Below, in pieces: positions 54,992 to 64,000 of a DNA stretch of 64,000 bases (the first letter of the stretch is position 1; every line of letters starts with the position of its first letter). The DNA is from Aquilaria yunnanensis (lineage: Eukaryota; Streptophyta; Magnoliopsida; Malvales; Thymelaeaceae). The translations under genes and the position numbers were made by a program. Under the pieces are notes generated by a model. That model worked only from the letters and a program-made list of their open reading frames with translations, made no database searches and was not told the DNA's origin. Location of the stretch: assembly GCA_039654915.1 (NCBI GenBank), contig CM077594.1:84892893-84956892 (forward strand). Direction: 5' to 3'.

Positions 54992-56580
54992 TCTATGCTG
55001 TCTGATAAGTATCATTCATTTGTGCATAATATATCTTGATTGGTTAAGCCAACACTTATGAATAAGTCAGCCAAGACCCTCAATGGGTTGCAGTTATGAA
55101 TTTTGAGATTAAGGCTCTTGTGGATAATAAAACTTAGTCCATGGTCCCTTTGCCTCTTGGCTAGTGACCCATCAGATGCAAATGGGTTTTAGATCAAATA
55201 CCATGTAGACAGTACAATCGAGTGCCATAAAAGCTCAGCTTGTCACAAAAGGATTCACCTAATGCGAAGGCATCGATTATAAAGATACGTTTGCTCCTGT
55301 TGCCAAATTAATCATTGTCCGTTGCTTACTAGCTATAACCACTCTCTGACATTGGCCTTTACACCAAATGGATGTACAAAAATGCATTTCTCCATGGTGA
55401 GCTAAATGAGGAAGTATAAATGATGCCTCATCCGAGTTATCGTCGTTAGAGGGGGAATTCAGTTTGTCCACTCCATAAGTCACTTTATGGCCTTAAGCAA
55501 GTATCTCGCAATTGGTTCCAACAGTTCTCTTATTAAATTCAGGAACTTGGATTTCAGCAGTCAAAAGCTTATTACTTGCTATTTACACAGGTTTGTAGGA
55601 ATTCCATTATTGTTGTGTTTATCTATATTGATGATATGGTTATAACGGGCAACAATGAGAAGGATATTTGTGACCTCAAGAAATTTCTCAATAGTTATTT
55701 CAAAATTAAAAATCTTGACCACTCAAATACTTTCTTGGAATTGAAGTTGCCTGTTCTGAGCCAGGAATTACAATTTGTCAATGAAAGTACAAATTGGACA
55801 TATTGGAATGAGCTGGGTTACTTGGAGCAAAACCGACATCTATCTCAATGAAGCCTAATTTGGTGCTAACAGGTACAGTGAGTGAAGCTCTCAAGCATCC
55901 CACTTGATATAGTAGGCTAATTGGGAAGCTTATCTATCTCATAATTAGTCTGCCTAAAATCACATACTCTGTAAACACACTCAGCCAATTCATGCAGAAA
56001 CCCAAGATACATAATCTCAAGACTATTCATCGACTTCTTCAATATCTGAAGGCAGCTCCTAGGCAAGGATTATTGTTCTCATCAAATAATCCACTCTACT
56101 TGATTAGGTATTGTGAATGCCGACTGGGCAAAATGCCCACTCACATGACAGTTTGTAACAGGCAATTGTATCTTTCTTGGCAAGTCTCTTGTATCATGAA
56201 AAAGTAAGAAGCAGATAACAATTTCAAGGTCATCATCAGAAGCAGAGTATCGTTCCATGGCTGTAGCCACTTATGAACTTTCTTGGTTGAGATATTTATT
56301 AAAAGATTTACTTGTGCCACATCCTGAACCAGCAAGGATGTTTTGTGACAATCAAACAGCCTTGCAAATTGTTGCAAACCCAGTGTACCACAAGCAAATG
56401 AAGCACATTAAATTATATTGCCATACAGTTCATAAGAGAATCCAAATAGGAGAGATCAAGGCATCTTATTTGCAAATTGGAAATCAAATAGTAGATATAT
56501 TTACCATGCTGTTGAAGTCACCAGCCTTTCACACACATCTTAGCAAGTTAAGTGTCATTGACATTCACACTCCAACTTAA
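54992..56580 (+). pseudogene. Copia reverse transcriptase and RNase H remnant (outer element, right part)
   Basis: Reverse transcriptase begins around 55090 (MNFEIKALVDNKTWSMVPLP) and continues in pieces (CHPLHKSLYGLKQ-like near 55460-55500). The catalytic box VFIYIDDMVITGNNEKD at about 55617-55667 is intact. RNase H is at 56257-56580 (MAVATYELSWLRYLL, CDNQTALQIVANPVYH, KLYCHTVHKRIQIGEIKASY). Many stops and frameshifts occur between, so the protein is dead. It is continuous with 37493-38481 apart from the nested element. Confidence 0.8.
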
Positions 56581-56828
56581 GAGGGAATGTTAAAGGAAAG
56601 AAAATCAACCAAGACAATCAACATTCATTTGTGATTGGAATTCAAACACGAGATAAAGGAAGTTGTAGACCAAGCAATCAATGAGCAATTAAAATAGAGA
56701 AATTCTAGGATTATGATTTCGTACATAATTGTATTCCTAGAATAGCTCTCAGCCAATTTTATATAAAGGCAAGCCTGTACAAACATACACATGAAAGATA
56801 CATACTTTCGCATATCAATTTGTTTACA
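56579..56828 (+). repeat. Polypurine tract and 3' LTR of outer Copia element
   Basis: The purine-rich AAGAGGGAA precedes the LTR start TGTTAAAGGAAAG at 56588. The LTR ends ...TTTGTTTACA at 56828. Confidence 0.85.
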
Positions 56829-57710
56829 TGACTCAAATAGAAATTCACAAAATCTTAGCACTCAAAGAAAAATTCACAAAATTTTATGATTTAAATAGAA
56901 AAGTTACAAAAAAAATTAGGATTAAAAGTAGTCGTTCCCACCCATAAACTATATACAAGGCAATAGACAATAAGATGTTTCTTGTACCTTCCAGTTGAAC
57001 AACTCTAAAAATTACAGAAGATATGCATTTTCGGTATACATCCTGTTAAAAAATAAAAAAAGAACATCAAAGTCAACCAATCATTTGAAAAGATAAAACC
57101 AAAAACAAACTGAAATGCATAAACAACTTCTATTTCTTCATTTCCAAATGACTTGAAAATCTAGTGAAAAGAAATCAAAGGCCAGAAACCTGACCAAATT
57201 TTATCAAAAAAATAAGAAAAAAAAATAATCTAACCAAATTTGTAGACTCGGGACCGAACCCATGGTTAAAGCAATATTTCCTCTCTTTCATTTGATTCTA
57301 AACACCATCAAGATAGTCCTTAAACAAGTTAAGATCCAACACAATCACCTCATTCGAAAGTCATTAAACACTATAACAAAAAAATGATGGAAACAACTTT
57401 GAAAATCAGGTGAAAGAATGATGAGGGATAGAACCAACTGCTAGCATTGTTGTCTTTTTCATAGCTGGAGCTTATTATTTCAAGCACATTGACTTCACAC
57501 CAAATTGCAAGAAAGCTTCTGCAACTGTGAATTTGCTTCAAGCTTTCAAACATGAAAACTAGAAGAAAACAAGAGAAAAAATTTACAAAAATTGTAGGAG
57601 TCAAAAATTTCATAGCTCACTTCAAGTTTCTAAAATTTGAAATTTGAAATTTTTTGGTTTCAAACATAGGCTACTATGAATTAAAAAAATTGCATTTAAA
57701 AAAAATACTT
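56829..57710. other. Spacer with half a MITE
   Basis: 56830-56940 is the right half of the same family as 57711-57968 (AATTCACAAAATTTTA, TTTAAATAGAAAAGTTACAAA). A similar right-end fragment is at about 5707-5785. The remainder is AT-rich, with no gene seen on either strand. Confidence 0.4.
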
Positions 57711-57968
57711 GAAAGACCATTTTCAGTCCTAAATTTTTTACAATTTTCTTTTTTAAGTCCTAAAACTTTGTGAATTTTCATTTGAGTCCTAAAACTTACA
57801 AAATTTGTAAAAAAATTTGTCCTAAACTGTTAGCTACTTATTCTAAGGTTAACTTTAAAAGTAACTGTTTACACATTTTGTAAATTTTAGAACTCAAATA
57901 AAAATTCACAAAATTTTAAAAATTAAATAGAAAAGTTACAAAAGATTTAGAAATGAAAGTGATCTTTC
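57711..57968. mobile_element. Short foldback MITE
   Basis: A 258-bp element. The left arm is GAAAGACCATTTTCAGTCCT and the reverse complement of the right arm is GAAAGATCACTTTCATTTCT; homology continues through AACTTT..ATTT and AAATTTTGTGAATTTT for about 95 bp each side. No clear target duplication is visible. Half copies lie at 56830-56940 and 5707-5785. Confidence 0.7.
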
Positions 57969-59292
57969 ACTGATAAAATATTTCTTATTATTTGATCTAT
58001 TTAGTTTATTTAGTTTCAAGTATAGGAATAAGAAACCGATCCAATAATTAAACAAGAAATTGGGTTTTGGTTTAAATTGATAGAATTAAAAAACAATCAA
58101 ATCATTTTATTCAAATGCAATTATTTTTTCAGTTTTATCTAAATATTGTTCAAATGTTTCTCCTTTTTGTGTGAAATTATACTTTAGATGGGTATGTAGA
58201 ATTTCAACGAAACAAATGCGTTTGATTCCTATATAGATTTCCACAGTAAATGACTCAATTTTCTAACATAACCCACACACCCTCCCTCGACCCTCAATCC
58301 CTAATTCCCTGTCACCCTATCCATCTCACCATAGAACCCACAACTATCGTTATCACTCTCCACACTTTCAATTGGTCCCCTTTCTTCCAGTTTGTTACCC
58401 CATTGCCTGCTTTGTCCATCTATTAAATAAGAAGGGTGGAACCTAAAAATTTTTTGAGTGAGGGGAAGAATTACATAGTCTCTCTGTCTTATGTTCTTTG
58501 CAATATTTTTTTTAGGTCATCTCAAATTATTTGCAATATTTCCTTATTTGGTAAGCTTTTTATACCTTATTTATCATAACACCTTTACCTCAACCCCACT
58601 TTCAAAAACTTTGACTGAAGCTTCTTTCTCATCTATTTTTTAAAGCCTACTTTGTTTTTCTTGTAATCTCTTCTTCCATTTTAATTTCCCTTTACCACCA
58701 ACCAAAGATTGAGCTGATGCCTTTACCACGAAGTCATCAAACTCGACTTTAGCTTCTACCCTTTTTTTGGATTTACTCTATAAATATAAGTGGTGGTGAA
58801 GAGGTTAAAGGGCAAAGAGATCGATGAGTTGAGGTTAAGGCAAGGAGGTGACACATTGAGGTAACTATTTAGAGGAAGGATATCCGTTTGAAAGAGGAAT
58901 CGAAGGAAGGATCTCTAATTAAGGCGATGTAGGCAATGAAATAGAGTAAAGATATCTAATCAAGGTGGCCATATTGCTACTCATTAACCTCAAATCCTTT
59001 CTGCTGGTGAGATCTGGCCAAATGACAATGACGAAAATGAAGATCAAAGGCAGGGATAGAGCCCAAAGTTAAAGACAAAGTCAAGCAAGGTAGCGACAAA
59101 GGCCAAAGATAGAGATGAAGTCTGAGATGCATATGGAAGATGGAAGCCAAGCCTAGTGAAAATGAGGAGATTGACCAAGCAAATCGAAGGGCAAAACAGG
59201 AAAACAAAAGCAAAACTTTACCTGGTCTAAAACTTCTGCAAACCAATTTATTGCAAACAAGTCGGGACAAAAAAAGTATTAAAGATAATGGT
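57969..59292. other. Spacer with element fragments
   Basis: About 57985-58165 is the decayed right half of the 34305-34815 hAT-like family (CCGATCCAATAATTAAACA, TTTTATTCAAATGCAA). Near 58484 a CTCTCTGTCTTATGTTCTTTG segment resembles a Stowaway-type end. The GA-rich stretch 58795-59160 has open frames on both strands but no recognisable domain. No gene is supported. Confidence 0.35.
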
Positions 59293-59413
59293 GTAAAGGT
59301 CCTCGACTTACCCCAGTGTGGGGCCAACCCAGGATCATTAGATAAGTTGGGATTTAGTGGTCCCGCTCTTAGTTGTAGTTGATTAAGTCAATGTTTGTGT
59401 AAATTAAGACTTA
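59293..59413 (-). repeat. LTR-like direct repeat, left copy
   Basis: About 120 bp (TGTAAAGGTCCTCGACTTAC...GATCATTAGATAAGT.GGGATTTAGTGGTCCC) recurs at 62126-62247. In minus reading both end ...GGACCTTTA(C/T)A. With the tRNA-type site next to the right copy, this looks like part of an old LTR pair. Confidence 0.5.
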
Positions 59414-61906
59414 CGTTGTTACCACTCTGAGTGCTTCTATGCAATGATCAGATTTAGTGAGCTCAGGTCCCAGGCTGTTCATATCCTGTAGGGCAAGCCG
59501 AACATGCACACTATATTTATCCAAGTAGCCCTTTTGGTCTTTATGCAAATATATGTATATTGATCCAACTATCACACATATATTCACATACAATTTCATC
59601 TCGAAGTAATGATGGAAATCAAATTCTTTATTCCTGGCCAATATGAAATTTGAATAAAATCCCCAAGTGCATTTCCAATCGTATGCACACTTGGTGCTAT
59701 TGGTGCTCATTATTCATGTGTACAAACTTTCATACCATATCCAAGTCAAGTTCTACGTTTGTACTTCTATGCCCTAAAGGTTTTAAATGCTTTAATACAC
59801 TTAAGCATTGATAGAGAAATAGGTTTGAGACATTAAATCCATCTAAGTTTGCAATTATGGATTTTACACTTGACTGGGTAGAAATGACCATATAAACAGT
59901 ACATATCAAAATTAGCCAACTTTGATAGGCCATAAATGTGGCTACAAGGCACTAAATTTAGTAATTCAAATGTCAAATTCTTCATCTTGAAGTGTTCTAA
60001 GTGTGGTCAAAATTTCATAGCCGAACTAATTAAGTACACAAAGTTATCGCTATTGGAGTACAGGGTACCAAAATTTAGCCACTATTGACCGTTATGCCCA
60101 TACAAAATTTCATAATATTCATACACTTCACTTCTAAGTGCAAAACCCACTTGGTAGTGCCCATACATGTATTATACACATGGTAAAATCATTCCCCTAA
60201 TTTTAGAACTCTTCTAACCATCGTTCATAAAAATGCCATCAAAACAACCCATAAAAACCATAAGGACAGCATTGTACATACACTTGAAACTACACATCAT
60301 TGTTCCATATATCATTCTCACACTACACATACAACATACCCAGTTCATTTACATGCATTCATACACTACATACATGCTAATAACTTAGTTCATACATACA
60401 CTAAGCCTCTTGGAGGGCTTCAAATGCACTAAGCACTCCAAAAACTTGAAGGGACTAGCTGTTGCGTAAGGCATAAACTACCATTACTAAAAATAGCTAA
60501 TGTACTCCAAAAATCATGAAAATTTCCATTTTACAACTACACATATGGAAGTTAATATACCTAAATTTCACAAAGAAATTCAAACAACAGCTATTAGTTT
60601 TAATGCTCTCTTTTAAGTACTCCTGAAATGGACAAATGAGGGTAAGTTTGTTGAATGAAAATTAGTAAGAGTTTATCAACAAAATCTTCAAAATCTAGTC
60701 ATATACCTAAAATCCAAAGACACTAAAACACAAAAATATAGTACAAATATAGAAGCAAATCTATCCAAATGCACAAACAACATATCAACAAACAAATGTA
60801 ATGCTGCCAGCAATAAACACATTAGGGTTAGTTCATAAACAATCAAACAAACATTATGTAATCACTATGGTAGCCTTCCTCAAGCTAATGCTTGGTCTTA
60901 AGAGGTTAATTGATCTTATTTAGTACTAAATTGGGCTCTAGAAACCTTAAATTTCATTGTCATAACAGAGCACCAAAGCTGTAGGGCTGAAACCCTAGGT
61001 TCAATTTCCCCTTTAACTTAAACTTGGTTCATCAAGTTCTTGGCTCTCTTCCAAGCTTAGGGTAGTAGTTTCATGGATGTTTGGGAATCAGTATTGAATA
61101 GTAAAAAACCATGAAACTCAGATAAAACCCTTACCTTGGGCTGTGAAAGCTAATTATAATAAGTGTTGCACAATAAACCTGAAAACTGGGATTTTTCTTG
61201 TTTTTTGTGCATCTGATTGCCTTCCTTTGTGATTTCTTGAGAGCTTGAGCTATGGTGGCTACGGAAGCTTATGGAGGAGCTAAGGCTGAAGGCTGTGGCT
61301 GGTTACGGCCAAAATGTCAAAAGAAAGGTAAAAAAGTATAGATCTTTTCTTGGTTTGATTAGTTTAACCTTAACCCTCACTTAGGTCACTATAAGTATGC
61401 TTTAAGGAAAGAATTTTTGGCTAATATTTAGCCCACCTTTTTGACCTTATAAGCTAGAAATAAAAGGTTGGGTTAACGCTAGAAATAGCCATCTTTAACC
61501 CTTGTCAAAGATCATCCCATCCTTAAATTATTTTTACGAACAATTGTAAACCTAGTTGTCCTAGGTTCTTGAATAATAGTTGTTGTTTTCTTTATGCAAT
61601 TTAGCCTTAAAAAATGCTTCCATACCATTCAAATCCCTTTAAAACCCCCATTTTAAAGTTGTACAATTGATTACCCAAGGTTTGAAATCTTACAATAAAG
61701 TCCATAGGTTACTTGTTAACCAAGCAATCCCTTAGGGTTTTCTTGAGGGCCAAGTAACCATTGTGTAGAAATTTTTAAGGAGGTGTAGATTACACACTTT
61801 ACCCTTCACATTCCATTCACTATAAGGAAAATCATGCTATATAATGGTTTATAACCATTATACCTTTATACTGTAATTTTCCCATTTATTGAGGTGGTAA
61901 CATATG
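59414..61906. other. Spacer without recognised genes
   Basis: AT-rich sequence with many CACACAT and CATACA motifs (60290-60400). Minus-strand open frames at 59411-59710 and 59730-59933 have no recognisable domain. It may be the interior of a decayed retroelement between the LTR-like repeats, but no gag or pol motif is readable. Confidence 0.35.
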
Positions 61907-62378
61907 TGCTACTAATTCATTTTCCTATGCATTATACAAACTTAACTTTGGAAAATTTTCAAATTATAAAAAATAAAAATTAGCACATATTTGCCACCGC
62001 ATAGTAAATAGTATAAACTTGAAAGTAAATACCAAGAATCCTTAGATAAGTCGGGATTTAGTGGTCCCACTCTTAGATAAGTTGGTCGTTTCACCTCCCA
62101 GTATTAAGCCTTGCTCTGATATCGCTATAAAGGTCCTTGACTTACCCAAGAGTGAAGCCAACCTAGGATCATTAGATAAGTCAGGATTTAGTGGTCCCTC
62201 TTAGTTGCAGTTTGTTAAATCGATATCTGTGTAAGTTAAAACTTATGTGCTACTAATTCATTATCCTAGCATATGCATTATGCAAACTTAACTTCAGAAA
62301 ATTTTCAAATTATACCAAATAAAACTTAGCACATATTTTCCATGGCATAGTAAATAGTATAAACATGAAATCAAATAC
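61907..62378 (-). repeat. Rearranged LTR-like repeats with a primer-site-like motif
   Basis: Two copies of a ~120-bp module (GTGCTACTAATTCATT.TCCTA, AAATTTTCAAATTATA, GCATAGTAAATAGTATAAAC) lie at 61907-62027 and 62248-62378. Between them are a partial (62030-62060) and a fuller (62126-62247) copy of the 59293 repeat. In minus reading the fuller copy is followed by GCGATATCAGAGCAAGG (62124-62108), close to the Met-tRNA primer site of Copia elements. This suggests a minus-strand LTR retroelement with rearranged ends. Confidence 0.45.
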
Positions 62379-64000
62379 CGAAGTTATAAAACAAAGACTT
62401 CAAGCGTCAACATTATGTACAATAGCTAACTTTATGTACATCCAAAAGCAAAAAATAGTTTAATGTATACACCAAAGTCTAGCAAAAATAATTCATACTA
62501 TAGGCCACTTGGTACACAAGTAGCACATTTTCTACAAGACTATCCGAGATCTCAAAATGAAGTTTCTTACCTGAGCTTATAGCTTCCAAGATGAGAACCA
62601 ACCTCCTCATGTACTTAGCCTATAATTGAGAATGCCACAATTAAACATTTATTAGCATATAAAATTAGCTAACTAAATAAATTAGAATCAAATGTGATTC
62701 AATTTACTAAGTACCTGCAACTAGAATTTTCTTAGCAACCCGCTCATTGGGTACCAAGGTTTTCACTAATAAAATATACACAATGTGACACTTAAAAGAG
62801 TGAGAATTTCAGTAATTCTTAGTAAGGGATTAACACCTAGAAAATAAAACTTTAGGATATGCAAATATATATATGAGATATATAAATGCTTCTTGATGTG
62901 AGGTCGAAAACATTTTGAGGTCTTAACTAACGGCCAATATTGAGGTCTTAATTAAGGGCCAATAGTTGAGTCCTTTAGTAGGGACCCATCCTCATCCTAG
63001 TCCTAACTTACAAGACTTTATTTTTGTTTTAAGCAAATTTAGCTTGCCTCTTTATTTCTCTTATCACATTTTACAAGAGTTTATTTAGATTGGTGGCTTA
63101 ACTTACTAAGTTAGGTAACTTAGTTAGGGTACATTTGAGGTTTAAAACCTCTTTTAGGTACTTAGTACCCTCAACTTTCTTAGGGTCCTAATTACTTTCT
63201 TAGACCATAAGCTTTTGCTTAACCACCACTTAACTCCTTAAAAGATACATTTTTATAGCCTTAGGAGTGGTTTTAAAAGTCAAACAAAGGTCCAAAACAT
63301 CTTAGAATGGTTTGGAATTTGAAACCGATGCATTGGAATACGTTTTGGATTTCCTTAGCTTAGGGGGAAAGTGTGGTGGCACCATGTTGCCAGAGCTCAG
63401 CATCATGTAGCCAATGACCAGAACTTTCAGGTTCTAAAATAAGTTCTTGGCACCACGTTGCCGACCCTCATTTTCCAGCTCCCCTATTTTTCACTCAAAT
63501 ACCTGTTTTCCTTCATTTTGCCTTTAAATTTGAACCATTCTCATGATATCTAACTCCCATACTTTCCCATATGTTAGAAAATATGCACATGCATCAATTA
63601 AACACTTGGAAGCATAAAAATCTCTTACCAATTTCAAGATCATAGGATACAAATTTCTTAGGTACACACAAGCACACTTGCACCAAATCTTTGCAAATCA
63701 ATGTAGTCTTGGTTCTAGCCTAACAAAATAAATTGCCCAAGCATAAAACATATGAAATATGATCATATTATGAGAAAAATACTTCTAAACTTCATTCACT
63801 CACTCCACCCCTTTTTGTGTACATAAGCCAACCCACTTGAACCACTTTAGTACAATCACACTTATAGCTTTCTATTTAACCTTTACAAGCCAAAATTAAG
63901 CTTAGGGATCAATCATATAACACACACAAGCCTTATTTCACTTAGTAAAACTCTAAACCTCAACTTAAATACAAGAATTGAAGCTTACCAAGAGGGAAAA
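62379..64000. other. Spacer to the end of the window
   Basis: No gene, RNA or complete element is recognised. 62915-62970 has a short tandem module (GAGGTCTTAA.TAA.GGCCAATA). The rest is AT-rich and non-repetitive within the window, possibly a continuation of the decayed retroelement to the left. Confidence 0.35.

Larger units (their letters stand above)
37196..56828 (+). mobile_element. Ty1/Copia element split by a 16.5-kb nested insertion
   Basis: The outer element has LTRs at 37196-37419 and 56588-56828. Its own DNA is only about 3.1 kb (37196-38481 and 54987-56828). Gag and an integrase C-terminal scrap lie left of the insertion, reverse transcriptase and RNase H right of it. The order and strand are consistent, and the 5-bp duplication CTTAC at the junctions shows that the inner element landed in it. 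No target duplication of the outer element itself is visible (caaga left, tgact right). Confidence 0.85.

Noticed and set aside
1..64000. tRNA, rRNA or snRNA genes
   Set aside because: I looked for tRNA-like boxes and conserved RNA motifs; the only tRNA-like matches are short retrotransposon primer sites.

Overview
The window is nuclear DNA of a flowering plant. The genes are intron-rich with GT-AG splice sites, the spacers are AT-rich, and much of the sequence is nested transposable elements. The plant assignment rests on a Shaker-type K+ channel of the KAT3/KC1 class, plant Copia and Tat/Ogre-type Ty3 retrotransposons, MULE and hAT derivatives, and a LONELY GUY (LOG)-like sequence. I cannot name the species. 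There are three host genes that I can assemble: a GET2/CAML-like tail-anchored-protein receptor (8696-10547, minus, 2 exons, 245 aa); the K+ channel (20316-30823, plus, 13 exons, 628 aa, first intron about 6.7 kb); and a small coiled-coil protein of unknown function (31138-32558, minus, 3 exons, 94 aa) that converges on the channel gene.

Layout. 1-2.7 kb: decayed MULE transposase. 2.7-8.7 kb: spacer with two MULE-type MITEs and a hAT-like element. 8.7-10.8 kb: GET2-like gene. 10.8-12.8 kb: spacer with a LINE reverse-transcriptase scrap. 12.8-16.7 kb: broken Copia element sitting inside an older minus-strand coding fragment. 17-20.3 kb: MITE-rich spacer. 20.3-30.8 kb: channel gene with several MITEs in intron 1. 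31.1-32.6 kb: coiled-coil gene with tandem, inverted copies of its first exon inside its own intron. 32.8-37.2 kb: retroelement scraps and MITEs. 37.2-56.8 kb: a Copia element split by a 16.5 kb Tat/Ogre-like element. 56.8-64 kb: MITEs and low-copy retroelement remnants.

The most unusual object is the inner element at 38482-54986, read on the minus strand. It has two near-identical 2.03 kb LTRs, a perfect 5-bp target duplication (CTTAC), a tRNA-type primer site and a polypurine tract. It keeps a gag remnant, but I see no protease, reverse transcriptase, RNase H or integrase. In the place of pol it carries cargo, all in the element's sense: a lysine-rich reading frame, three tandem diverged copies of a 176-187 aa cysteine-rich basic protein that resembles the nucleic-acid-binding proteins of carlaviruses and relatives, and an intronless LOG-like cytokinin-activating-enzyme sequence with one in-frame stop. 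After these comes an array of about 50 units of 69 bp, each able to fold into two hairpins. It looks like a non-autonomous retrotransposon that captured a viral-type protein and a host hormone gene and bred a satellite array in its 3' region.

No functional link between the host genes is implied by their order. The channel and coiled-coil genes only share a 0.3 kb convergent 3' spacer. All assignments are from reading the sequence; no database search was possible.
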